Positions 13,746 to 21,461 of a stretch of DNA of 37,119 nt are shown in pieces. Made by a program: the position numbers and the translations under genes. The notes beneath the pieces were generated by a model that was given only the letters and a program-made list of their open reading frames with translations, was not told the DNA's origin and did not search any database. Numbering within the stretch: position 1 is the first letter of the stretch; the number at the start of each line of letters is the position of its first letter. Origin of the DNA: SFDP01 sp051653625 (GTDB taxonomy: Bacteria; Bacillota; Clostridia; Lachnospirales; Lachnospiraceae); contig JBOFWM010000075.1 of the NCBI GenBank assembly GCA_051653625.1, forward strand, positions 1 through 37,119, read 5' to 3'.

Positions 13746-14459
13746 TTATCGTTGTTCAAATCGAAAGCGTACAAAAGCCGTGGATACTTCTGCTTGTTTT
13801 CCGCGACTGATAGGAAGCAAAGCTCCATTTACCATCAATACATCAGTTTTATTCATAGATTCTACGTAATTGAAGTTTACAACCACACCTTTACTAATGG
13901 CGAAAAAACGATAGTCCTCCAACAGTGGTGTTGCTAGCTCCTCAAAGGTGGTCTGTGTTCCTGTTGTCAGAATAATATCTTTTCCGTGAATTTCAATACA
14001 TCGTCCAGCAGTGGTGATATAGTAAATACTTGAAAAAGAAAGCTCCATCATTCTGCGATTAATCATAACGCTCAATTGTCTTTTAAAAAGCTGTGTCTGT
14101 TCGATACATTCTGGAAGCGCCTCGTATAGTCGTTCCATTGTGATTGGCTTGAGTACATATCGCCATGCGCGTAGGCGAAAGGCATCATTTATGTAGTCAG
14201 TACTACTGGTCAAAAAAATAACCAGACAATCGGGTGCAATTACCCGCAGTCGTTCAGCTGTCTCAACACCTGTGATTCCGTTCATATAAATATCCATAAA
14301 GCAAAGGTCAAATTGCTCTGGGCCGGCAGTTAAAAATATTTCTCCACTTTGGAAACACATAATTTTCGGTGTGAAATTATATCGTTTCATATATTCTGTT
14401 AAGAGACGAAGGAGTAGTTCACTGTCCTCCTGTAAATCCTCAATAATGGCAATATTCAT
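13746..14459 (-). CDS. LytTR-family response regulator
   Basis: A 237-aa protein with an intact receiver domain. Acidic residues are at the start (IAIIEDLQEDSE), the phospho-acceptor Asp is in DLCFMDIYMNGITGVE, Thr/Ser are in FLTSS and Lys is in YVLKPI. The C-terminal LytTR DNA-binding domain (about 130-237) shows SIYYITTAGRCIEIHGKDII, FFAISKGVVVNFNYVESMNK and LLPISRGKQAEV, the standard phrase order. It is the AgrA/LytR-type output partner of the GHKL kinase two genes downstream. LytTR proteins bind paired 9-bp GTT-containing boxes. Three such boxes lie in the divergent intergenic region, so it may control both its own operon and the polysaccharide operon (inference). Confidence 0.92.
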   Translation of the reverse strand: MNIAIIEDLQEDSELLLRLLTEYMKRYNFTPKIMCFQSGEIFLTAGPEQFDLCFMDIYMNGITGVETAERLRVIAPDCLVIFLTSSTDYINDAFRLRAWRYVLKPITMERLYEALPECIEQTQLFKRQLSVMINRRMMELSFSSIYYITTAGRCIEIHGKDIILTTGTQTTFEELATPLLEDYRFFAISKGVVVNFNYVESMNKTDVLMVNGALLPISRGKQAEVSTAFVRFRFEQR

Positions 14460-14535
14460 CTGTTTACCTCCATATATACATAATAATCCATAATGATTAT
14501 ATCATAAAATTTAATGATTAGAGTTACAACTTCGA

Positions 14536-14561
14536 CAAGTTAAAGACAGTTCGAACAAGTT
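14536..14561. promoter_or_regulatory. Three GTT boxes at exact 10-bp period, candidate LytTR site
   Basis: CAAGTT (14536-14541), ACAGTT (14546-14551) and CAAGTT (14556-14561) are spaced by one helical turn, and the outer two are 20 bp apart. LytTR sites contain core GTT in 9-bp repeats; ACAGTTCG fits that consensus best. They sit between the divergent regulator gene (14459) and the polysaccharide operon (14710). Confidence 0.45.
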
Positions 14562-14633
14562 TGCTTGAAAAATTTTTAGCCAAATGCTAATTTGTAAATA
14601 TTACTAGACTTTCAAAAAATGCCTAGTTTTTTG

Positions 14634-14662
14634 TTGCACTTTTTAAGAATATTTTATTTTAT
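14634..14662 (+). promoter_or_regulatory. Weak candidate promoter of the polysaccharide operon
   Basis: TTGCAC (14634-14639), a 17-nt spacer and TTTTAT (14657-14662). The -10 is poor, as expected of a promoter needing an activator such as the nearby LytTR regulator. No cyclic-di-GMP riboswitch sequence was recognised in this leader. Confidence 0.35.
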
Positions 14663-14709
14663 ATTTCATCTTGATTATAGAGAAAATACTTCAAATAAAG
14701 GAGAAAATG

Positions 14710-15102
14710 ATGCTACGAATTGCACTTTGCACACCAATGAATAAAGCTGATCGCATGCGCAATCGGATTGTGTCCGCAGTGGCTGAAGATATTCCAATTA
14801 TAGATATTTGGGGTGATAAAGCATCGCTACATGCACTGCAAGGAGCACTTTTCTATGATGCATTTTGGGTAGCAATAGATGGAGCGGTAGGTATGGAGTT
14901 AGTCATCACAATAAAGGACTATGCTCCTGCTATACCTGTCGTGTGGATGAGTGAGGATAAACTGTTTTCTGTTATTGCCTGCAATTTAAACGTAGTAAAA
15001 TTTTTAACAAAAGATTGCAAGGAAGAAGAGATTGCTGCAGCTTTAGATGCAATCAAAAATAACAGGGGGAATCAATATGAACATTGCGTTGTGTTGTCAT
15101 GA
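14710..15102 (+). CDS. Receiver-like protein 1 (pseudo-receiver), first gene of the polysaccharide operon
   Basis: ATG 14710 is favoured by AAAGGAG at a spacing of about 6 nt. The 130-aa product has the alternating strand/helix pattern of a CheY-like fold and no output domain. Strand 1 is MLRIALCTP and strand 3 is FWVAIDGAVGM with a candidate Asp. Strand 4 is IPVVWMSED, with Ser where receivers have Thr/Ser. Strand 5 is VVKFLTKD, with Lys but no Pro after it. The acidic pair after strand 1 is missing and the D-x-x-x-P loop is shortened to DGAxGM, so phosphorylation by the usual chemistry is doubtful. It is clearly related to the next protein (shared DGAxGM, I-K-x-Y and W-x-S). The role is unknown; position suggests control of exopolysaccharide synthesis. 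Confidence 0.6.
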   Translation: MLRIALCTPMNKADRMRNRIVSAVAEDIPIIDIWGDKASLHALQGALFYDAFWVAIDGAVGMELVITIKDYAPAIPVVWMSEDKLFSVIACNLNVVKFLTKDCKEEEIAAALDAIKNNRGNQYEHCVVLS

Positions 15103-15430
15103 AAACTCAGAAGAACTAAGAGTGACACTTGGTTTTTACGGCAAGGTTGTGGTGTTTTCAGGCTTATGGGATAGAACGCCTGGTGTACAGCTTGCGGAAT
15201 ATCTTATACAGAACAAACCTTGTGATCTTGCCGTAGTTGTACTGGATGGTGCGGAGGGCATGAACGATTGTAGAAAAATTAAAAATTATAAAAAAGATCT
15301 GCCACTTTTATGGATTTCTGATCAAGATGCTTTTTGGGCAGAGAGTCGCCGGATGGGAGTGGAGGAATTTTTAGTGAAGCCCGTACCGGAAGGAATGCTA
15401 CAAAAGGTGGTTGAGCATTTATTGTATTAA
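15077..15430 (+). CDS. Receiver-like protein 2, paralogue of the preceding gene
   Basis: ATG 15077 follows AGGGGGA and lies within the 3' end of the previous gene (26-nt overlap), so translation is coupled. The 117-aa single-domain CheY-like protein has MNIALCCHE, LAVVVLDGAEGM (Asp candidate), LPLLWISDQ and VEEFLVKPVPEGM. The Lys-Pro pair of true receivers is kept here. The acidic pair after strand 1 is absent, as in the paralogue. Lacking an output domain, it must act by protein contact. Two diverged copies side by side suggest a heterodimer. Confidence 0.65.
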   Translation: MNIALCCHENSEELRVTLGFYGKVVVFSGLWDRTPGVQLAEYLIQNKPCDLAVVVLDGAEGMNDCRKIKNYKKDLPLLWISDQDAFWAESRRMGVEEFLVKPVPEGMLQKVVEHLLY

Positions 15431-15468
15431 ATATTACTAAAATAAAATAATTAAAAGTTGGTGAAAAT

Positions 15469-16173
15469 TTGACTAAATTACTTCAAACCTTGCGATGTGA
15501 GAAAAAATATGGATTAGACTTGATTTTAGCAAAGCAAATGCAGCACAAGCTACAATATATTTTGCAAAAGGATAGTCATGGTAATAGTGAGGATGGCTAT
15601 AGGGTACGCTCACTTTATTTTGATACTATAGATAATAGTGATTTTTATGATAAAGTTGATGGCTACCATCAACGAAGAAAAATTAGGCTGCGGGTATATC
15701 CACCCAATGCTCAATTTGCAAAGCTAGAGATAAAAGCAAAAGAAGGTGACCTTCAACTGAAAAGAAGTGTAACCTTAGATAAAGCGACAGCTTTAAAACT
15801 GTGTTACGGAGATTTTTCTCCATTGATGGAAATAGAGAATGATTTGACTAAGGAGTTATATGGTAGGCTTACCACCAAGTTGTATAGACCGGCTTGTGTT
15901 GTGGAATACGACCGCACTGCCTTTGTTTCTCCTATAAATGATATTAGAATTACCATAGATAAAAATTTGCGTGCAAGTGAGTCAAATTTTAATCTATTTG
16001 ATGAAAATTTAATAATGAATAATGTTACTTTGTTTGACAGTGTTACCCTAGAGGTTAAGTATAACAATTTTTTACTAAGCTATATAAAAGATATGCTTGC
16101 ATTGCATGAATATCCTCAAAGTTCTATTAGTAAATATTGTGCTGCTAGGAGTATTACTTTACAGAGTGACTAA
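15469..16173 (+). CDS. VTC-domain polyphosphate polymerase-like protein
   Basis: A 234-aa single VTC domain (CYTH/triphosphate-tunnel fold) with no SPX or membrane part. The start is TTG 15469 (GGTG eight bases earlier); no better start exists. Tunnel residues are well kept: RCEKKY (8-14), YRVRSLYFDT, RRKIRLRVYP, AKLEIKAKEG, LKRSVTL, CVVEYDRTAF, DIRITIDKNL and VTLEVKYN. These Arg/Lys/Glu residues hold the phosphate chain and metal in yeast Vtc4, which makes polyphosphate from ATP. Bacterial VTC proteins regularly sit beside DUF4956 and CotH genes, as here, but what they make or phosphorylate in that setting is not settled. Confidence 0.88.
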   Translation: MTKLLQTLRCEKKYGLDLILAKQMQHKLQYILQKDSHGNSEDGYRVRSLYFDTIDNSDFYDKVDGYHQRRKIRLRVYPPNAQFAKLEIKAKEGDLQLKRSVTLDKATALKLCYGDFSPLMEIENDLTKELYGRLTTKLYRPACVVEYDRTAFVSPINDIRITIDKNLRASESNFNLFDENLIMNNVTLFDSVTLEVKYNNFLLSYIKDMLALHEYPQSSISKYCAARSITLQSD

Positions 16174-16191
16174 TTTTTTGGAGGTTAATGA

Positions 16192-16869
16192 ATGAAAGAA
16201 CAGATTTTTGATTTTTTAGTTACAAGCACAGGAGCTTTAACATTGCAAGATATTTTATTGAACTTTGCAGTTGCATCACTAATGGCGGCTGTAATATTTG
16301 TTTCTTATATGGTATCACATTCAGGTACTAGTTATAGTCCTAGATTTAATGTTTCGTTAGCAATGTTGACGTTAGTAACAACATTGGTTATGAGTGTAAT
16401 TGGTAACAATATTGCACTTAGCCTTGGTATGGTTGGTGCTTTAAGTATTGTGCGTTTTAGAACTGCCATTAAAGATCCTAGAGATACTGCTTATATTTTT
16501 TGGTGTATAGCTAATGGAATCTGTTGCGGTGTAAGCGAGTTTTTAATCGCAGGTATAGGTAGCAGTGTAATTTTCTTGTTTTTATTGATATTAGGTTTTG
16601 TAAAAAACAACGAAAGATATATTCTTATAATACATGGTACTGCGAGAAATTCTGAAGAAGTACAGCAAGTGGTTTCACAAGTTTTCAATGGAAATGCAAA
16701 GTTGCGTTTAGAAAATTCTAACGGCATTAATAGTGAAATAATATATGAAATCAACGAAAAAATACTTCATTCTGCAAGAAAAAATGGAGATATAGTCAAT
16801 TATTTACTCAAAAATACAAATGCTACAAGTGTAAATATTGTTTGTCAAAATGATGAAATTAATAGATAG
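16192..16869 (+). CDS. DUF4956 membrane protein
   Basis: A 225-aa protein. The N-terminal half has four membrane helices (LNFAVASLMAAVIFVSYMV, NVSLAMLTLVTTLVMSVIG, MVGALSIVRFRTAIKDPRDT, ICCGVSEFLIAGIGSSVIFL). The highly conserved GALSIVRFRTAIKDPRDTAY (about residues 82-101) is the hallmark of DUF4956. The C-terminal 90 residues form a soluble alpha/beta domain (YILIIHGTARNSEEVQQVV), ACT-like in pattern. Family members are neighbours of VTC genes across bacteria and are thought to form a membrane partner for the polymerase. The RF-R-xx-KDPRD motif looks suited to phosphate or nucleotide contact, which is inference. RBS GGAGGTTAATG. Confidence 0.88.
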   Translation: MKEQIFDFLVTSTGALTLQDILLNFAVASLMAAVIFVSYMVSHSGTSYSPRFNVSLAMLTLVTTLVMSVIGNNIALSLGMVGALSIVRFRTAIKDPRDTAYIFWCIANGICCGVSEFLIAGIGSSVIFLFLLILGFVKNNERYILIIHGTARNSEEVQQVVSQVFNGNAKLRLENSNGINSEIIYEINEKILHSARKNGDIVNYLLKNTNATSVNIVCQNDEINR

Positions 16870-16904
16870 TTTACATTAAATATTTAGGTGAAAATGGTGA
16901 CTAT

Positions 16905-18521
16905 ATGCTAAACACAAAACGAATAAGTTTAATTTCTATTACTACCATATTAGTAGTTTGTTTTACTGGAAATTTTTTGATGAACTACACCCATAGTTTA
17001 AGTAAAAAAAATAGCTATAATATTGATTTATCAGAGGCAGAAATTTCACAAGATCCATTGGTTAATATATCTTTTTCGGATAAGACATTTATTGTAAATC
17101 AACAATTTACATCACATCTTCCAATTGTTGTTATTGATACATATAACGTTGAGCCGCCAGTAAATACATATTTCGATTTAGAGGATTGGCTTTTTCATGA
17201 TATTCAAGGCGTAGAGCCTTATGTTGAAGGAAATATATATGTATATAATAGTGATACAGGTATTAATTCAATGTTAGATATTCCTGAGTCCACAAGTAAA
17301 ATAAAAATTAAACGTCGTGGTAACTCATCCTCTATTTATAAAAAGGGGCAGTATTTGATAAAAACCATTACAGCATCTGGACAAAATAATGAGGTTGATA
17401 TCTTAAACATGGGAGAAGAGCACGAATGGATTTTAAATGGAAGTATGTCAGACAATAGCTTAATTAGAAACTATTTAGCATACAGCACTGCAAGTGAAAT
17501 TTTAGAATTTACTCCAGATAGTAGATACTGCGAGGTTTTTATGAAAACGGAAGATGGACTTAGATACGATGGACTATATTTGTTACTTGAAAACATTAGA
17601 CAAGGCGTAGATAGAGTTGATATTGAAAAATCAGCAGAAAATTCGTATTCAAGCAGCTATATAATAAGAAGAGATAGATTTGATAAAAATGCAACAATTT
17701 TAAATACTTATGGTAATTTAGTTGGTAACTATAAAGAATATATTTCTTTAATATATCCTAGCAAGTATGATGTAACATCTACTACTGTTAGTTATGTAGA
17801 AAAAGATATAAATACTATTGAAACAATACTTTATTCTACTGATAATAATAGGTTTGCTTCATACAGTGACGTTATTGATGTAGATAGTTTTGTAGATTAT
17901 TTTATATTAAATGAATTTTTTATAAATTATGATGCTGGAAATAATTCTACATATATGTATAAGGATATTGGCGGTAAATTAAATATGGGTCCTGTTTGGG
18001 ACTTTGATGGAGCAATGGATAATAATAAGTATGAGATAGTACAGTTAGATACACTTGCTTTTCAAACTAAGCCATGGTTTGACATGTTATGCACGGATAG
18101 CGACTTTATACGTAAATTAGAAGACCGGTATATAGAGCTTAGAAACGGTCCTTTAGGGGAAGAAAAAATCTTAAATAAAATAGATAATATTGTTTTGTAT
18201 TTAGGGGATTCTATAAAACGTGATTGGGAAAGATGGGATCTTAACGATACACAATATAGTGTTGGTGGAAGTCAAATAAGTTTGTATGATATTGAAGGGG
18301 AAGAAGGGGTTTTGTATCGAAATTCTACATACTACGAAGAAGAAATTTATAGAATAAAAAATTCTATAATTAATCACGGTAGAAATATGGCAAAGCTTAT
18401 TGGTAAGTTAGAGATATCGGCAACTAGAGATACAGGGGCTGCTCATTACACGGATTGGATATTATTGGTGGTTTTATTTGCTATGTTGATTCCGGCAGTA
18501 TTTGTCGCTTACAAAAAGTAG
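16905..18521 (+). CDS. CotH-like kinase, membrane-anchored and extracytoplasmic
   Basis: A 538-aa protein. An N-terminal membrane helix (ISLITTI-type segment, about 6-26) and a C-terminal one (about 515-535, ILLVVLFAMLIPAVFVAYKK) place the domain outside the cell. CotH signatures: KIKRRGNSS (G-x-RGNS motif that precedes the fold), ILNGSMSDNSLIRNYLAY, DGLYLLLENIRQGVDRVDI (catalytic-face Glu/Arg) and GPVWDFDGAMDN (metal-binding D366-F-D368, the atypical-kinase DFG counterpart). CotH of Bacillus is a protein-serine kinase acting on spore-coat proteins. Here the gene sits in a VTC-DUF4956-CotH trio inside a polysaccharide operon, so the substrate could be an envelope protein or the glycan itself. 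The latter is inference. Confidence 0.85.
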   Translation: MLNTKRISLISITTILVVCFTGNFLMNYTHSLSKKNSYNIDLSEAEISQDPLVNISFSDKTFIVNQQFTSHLPIVVIDTYNVEPPVNTYFDLEDWLFHDIQGVEPYVEGNIYVYNSDTGINSMLDIPESTSKIKIKRRGNSSSIYKKGQYLIKTITASGQNNEVDILNMGEEHEWILNGSMSDNSLIRNYLAYSTASEILEFTPDSRYCEVFMKTEDGLRYDGLYLLLENIRQGVDRVDIEKSAENSYSSSYIIRRDRFDKNATILNTYGNLVGNYKEYISLIYPSKYDVTSTTVSYVEKDINTIETILYSTDNNRFASYSDVIDVDSFVDYFILNEFFINYDAGNNSTYMYKDIGGKLNMGPVWDFDGAMDNNKYEIVQLDTLAFQTKPWFDMLCTDSDFIRKLEDRYIELRNGPLGEEKILNKIDNIVLYLGDSIKRDWERWDLNDTQYSVGGSQISLYDIEGEEGVLYRNSTYYEEEIYRIKNSIINHGRNMAKLIGKLEISATRDTGAAHYTDWILLVVLFAMLIPAVFVAYKK

Positions 18522-18535
18522 TATTGGGAGGGAAT

Positions 18536-18751
18536 ATGTTTTTATTATTATATGTGGATTTGCCAACGAATTTTTCGGAAGTGAATTTACCGATACAATA
18601 TTTTTTAGTACAGATTGATCATCCTATTTGGATATGGAGCATTAGAATTGTAGCTTGCGTTTCTTTTGTAACGATATTACTTTACTATAAATATGTAAAA
18701 AGCAAAATAGAGAAGCAAGATCTTGGCGAAAAAGATAGAAAGGACAAGTAA
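18536..18751 (+). CDS. 71-aa single-helix membrane protein next to the MBOAT gene
   Basis: The start is ATG 18536, because GGGAGG lies just ahead; a longer frame overlapping CotH has no ribosome site. The N-terminal 35 residues are amphipathic and probably outside (MFLLLYVDLPTNFSEVNLPI, then HPIWIWSI). One helix (VACVSFVTILLYYKYV) and a Lys/Glu-rich cytoplasmic end (KSKIEKQDLGEKDRKDK) follow. Two bases separate it from the MBOAT start. Small one-helix partners of MBOAT transferases are known (DltX with DltB), so an accessory subunit of the acyl-transfer machinery is a reasonable guess. Confidence 0.65.
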   Translation: MFLLLYVDLPTNFSEVNLPIQYFLVQIDHPIWIWSIRIVACVSFVTILLYYKYVKSKIEKQDLGEKDRKDK

Positions 18752-18753
18752 AT

Positions 18754-20211
18754 ATGTTGTTTTCAAGCGTAGTATTTCTTTTTTACTTTTTTCCAGTAGT
18801 ATTTTGTGTTTACTATCTACTTAGTTTTTCAAGACAATTGCAAAATGTTTGGCTACTTTTGGCAAGTTTGTTTTTTTATGCTTGGGGCGAGCCTATAAAT
18901 GTTTTGTTGATGGTGTTTTCTATAATACTGAATTGGGCAATGGGCTTTATTATAAGTAAGGAAAAGGTGAAAAAATCCTCGGGTTCAAAATCTCATGAAA
19001 AAGCCTATATGATTTTTGCCACCGTTGTTAATTTAGGAATTTTATTTTTGTTTAAATATTTAAATTTTATAATACGTAATATTTATGAATCTGTAGAAGG
19101 CGAAGTTCTATTTCAACTTCAAATAGTATTACCTGTTGGAATTTCCTTCTTTACATTTCAGGCTTTAAGTTATGTGTTTGATGTATATTACGAAAAAACA
19201 GTTGCCGAGAAAAACCCTTTCTTTGTAGGACTATACATTGCTTTCTTTCCACAGCTCATAGCAGGACCTATTGTTAGATATAACTCTATCGCAAAGCAAA
19301 TTTTAAAAAGAAAATCCAGTTTCGAAAATATAAGCCAAGGAGCGGCGCGCTTTACTGTTGGAATGTGTAAAAAGGTTTTATTAGCGAACAATTTTGCGAT
19401 AGTTGTGGATACGATTTTTGCCTATGCATCTTATGGTAGAGATGTGTATAACGTTCCAGTTCTACTGGCTTGGATAGGTGCCATTGCTTACACCTTGCAA
19501 ATATATTTCGACTTCTCAGGGTATTCGGATATGGCAATTGGGCTAGGGTTAATGTTTGGTTTTAAATTTGATGAAAACTTTAACTATCCGTATGTAGCTG
19601 TTTCTATGAAAGAGTTTTGGCAACGTTGGCATATTAGTTTAACCACTTGGTTTAGGGAATATTTGTATATTCCATTAGGAGGTAATCGAGTGAAAAACCA
19701 AGACCATGTAATTAGAAATTTATTTATTGTTTGGTTTATTACTGGTATATGGCATGGAGCAGAATGGACATTTGTTTTTTGGGGCTTATGGCATTTTTCT
19801 TTTCAAATTGCAGAGCGATTTTTTGGTTATGCAAAAGATAACAAGCATAAATTTTTAATGTGGATTTATACCATGTTTGTTGTTGTAATAGGCTGGACCA
19901 TGTTTAGGGCTGAAAATCTATACTTAGCAGGGCAATATTTTAAATATATGTTTGGGTTAAATAATAATACTTTTTCAAATAGGTTAGTAGCATTTTTGTT
20001 AAAAGATTATGGTATTTATTTTATATTAGGAATTGTTTTTTCCACACCAATTGCAAATAACATAAACTTAATGATAAAAAACCAGCAAATTGGTAAAATT
20101 GCTGTTGTTATAAATATATTATATCCAGTGGTGATACTTTTTGGCGCTGTAATTTGTGTAACATATCTTGTAAGCGGCGGCTATAATCCATTTATCTATT
20201 TCAATTTTTAA
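18754..20211 (+). CDS. MBOAT-family O-acyltransferase (AlgI/DltB-like)
   Basis: A 485-aa polytopic membrane protein of standard AlgI length. Family motifs: FYAWGEP near residue 45, PVGISFFTFQALSYVFDVY, FFPQLIAGPIVRY, WQRWHISLTTWFREYLYIPL, GGNR and FFITGIWHGAEWTF-type FITGIWHGAEW with catalytic His334. Such proteins pass acyl groups, usually acetyl, from a cytoplasmic donor across the membrane to an extracellular transferase, which is very likely the DHHW protein encoded next. In the described clostridial cellulose synthase (Ccs) loci an MBOAT and an SGNH-type protein are proposed to acetylate the glucan. Confidence 0.93.
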   Translation: MLFSSVVFLFYFFPVVFCVYYLLSFSRQLQNVWLLLASLFFYAWGEPINVLLMVFSIILNWAMGFIISKEKVKKSSGSKSHEKAYMIFATVVNLGILFLFKYLNFIIRNIYESVEGEVLFQLQIVLPVGISFFTFQALSYVFDVYYEKTVAEKNPFFVGLYIAFFPQLIAGPIVRYNSIAKQILKRKSSFENISQGAARFTVGMCKKVLLANNFAIVVDTIFAYASYGRDVYNVPVLLAWIGAIAYTLQIYFDFSGYSDMAIGLGLMFGFKFDENFNYPYVAVSMKEFWQRWHISLTTWFREYLYIPLGGNRVKNQDHVIRNLFIVWFITGIWHGAEWTFVFWGLWHFSFQIAERFFGYAKDNKHKFLMWIYTMFVVVIGWTMFRAENLYLAGQYFKYMFGLNNNTFSNRLVAFLLKDYGIYFILGIVFSTPIANNINLMIKNQQIGKIAVVINILYPVVILFGAVICVTYLVSGGYNPFIYFNF

Positions 20212-20226
20212 AGAAAGGTGAATTAC

Positions 20227-21444
20227 TTGAAAACATTTTTAATAAGAAAATATATGTTTGCTATTTTGTTACTAGTATTTTGGCTAGGATATAGTGTCGT
20301 TAATATAAAAGTAAATGGATATGAAATAATTACTGCTATAAGAGAGAGTTTTAATGTTTCATCAGCTAAGGAAATAGCGCCATTTATAGAAAGTGTTGAC
20401 GATGAAATAAACACAAATTTACTTGGTAGAATGAACTTTATTGAAGGATATGGATATTTGCAAAAATTATTGGATAAAAAAGAGTTTAATAATTTTTCCT
20501 ACATAAAAGATGAAAATGGTATGCTTTATTATGGTTCTATTTGGAAAGCAAGCAATGATGACGTTGAAGAATATGCGAAAAGAGTTAAAAAAGCTTTTGA
20601 ATATGCAGAAAGCAAGGGTATCAAAACATTGTTTGTAGCAACACCCTTTAAAATTTTGCCGGGTAGTGGTGAGAATATGGAAGATTTACCTGTTAACAAT
20701 GCAAATTCTAGAGTAGATACATTTTTAATGTGGCTGTCTTACTATAATGTGCCCTATTTAGATTTAAGTATAACTATGAAGGAATCAGGGAAAGCGCAAG
20801 AGGAACTTTTCTTTAAAACTGACCATCACTGGACACCTCTTGCTGCTTTATATGCAACGCAAGCTATAGTTAATAAAATTGATCAGCTCTACGGTGATAA
20901 CTGGGATCCTAATGATTTTTACTTAAAGGAAGATAATTTTAACAGTTATATTTTTGAACAATCTATGTTAGGCTCCTTTGGGCAAAAAACAGGTGTTACA
21001 TATAGTGGGTTAGATGATTACAACTTTTTATGGCCAAAGTATGACACAAATTTATCTTGGAGTAGAAATCAAAACAAAAAGGAAGAAACTTTATCAGGTA
21101 ATTTTACAGAGGCATTTACTAATCCTGCTATTTTACAATTAGAAAAAATATACACACTTCCAATAAATAATATGTATATAAATACTATTTCAGATAGTGA
21201 CCGTATTGTTAATTATAATAAATCAGATGCTCCCAGTGTAAGCGTGGTTAGAGATAGTTATTTTTCACCAGTAGCTTGTTTTATGTCTGTTGTTTGTAGT
21301 GAAATTGATATGATTTGGTCTTTATCTGATCAAGAGGATTACAACGTGGAAGAATTTATAAAAAATTGTGATAGTGAATATCTAATAATAGAAGTTTATC
21401 CACATAATTTTAATGATGAAGCATTTAACTTTTTTAAAGATTAA
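20227..21444 (+). CDS. DHHW/AlgX-like SGNH O-acetyltransferase
   Basis: A 405-aa protein. TTG 20227 is preferred: AAAGGTG sits 6 nt upstream, whereas the GTG at 20218 is part of that ribosome site. An N-terminal membrane helix (KYMFAILLLVFWLGYSV) leads to an extracytoplasmic SGNH-like domain of the AlgJ/AlgX class: WKASNDDVEEYAKRV, the DHHW box in FFKTDHHWTP (D199, H200, H201, W202), and SVVRDSYFSP with candidate nucleophile Ser344. With the MBOAT partner it should place acetyl groups on the nascent glucan. C-terminal carbohydrate-binding modules found in AlgX are not apparent. Confidence 0.85.
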   Translation: MKTFLIRKYMFAILLLVFWLGYSVVNIKVNGYEIITAIRESFNVSSAKEIAPFIESVDDEINTNLLGRMNFIEGYGYLQKLLDKKEFNNFSYIKDENGMLYYGSIWKASNDDVEEYAKRVKKAFEYAESKGIKTLFVATPFKILPGSGENMEDLPVNNANSRVDTFLMWLSYYNVPYLDLSITMKESGKAQEELFFKTDHHWTPLAALYATQAIVNKIDQLYGDNWDPNDFYLKEDNFNSYIFEQSMLGSFGQKTGVTYSGLDDYNFLWPKYDTNLSWSRNQNKKEETLSGNFTEAFTNPAILQLEKIYTLPINNMYINTISDSDRIVNYNKSDAPSVSVVRDSYFSPVACFMSVVCSEIDMIWSLSDQEDYNVEEFIKNCDSEYLIIEVYPHNFNDEAFNFFKD

Positions 21445-21461
21445 GAGGTGAATTATTTAAC

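Noticed and set aside
14460..14709. A c-di-GMP riboswitch ahead of the polysaccharide operon
   Set aside because: Considered because clostridia often use one; no GEMM-like or class II conserved core could be found by eye.
16905..18521. CotH as part of a spore-coat cluster
   Set aside because: No other coat gene is nearby, the protein has membrane helices at both ends and its neighbours are VTC and DUF4956.
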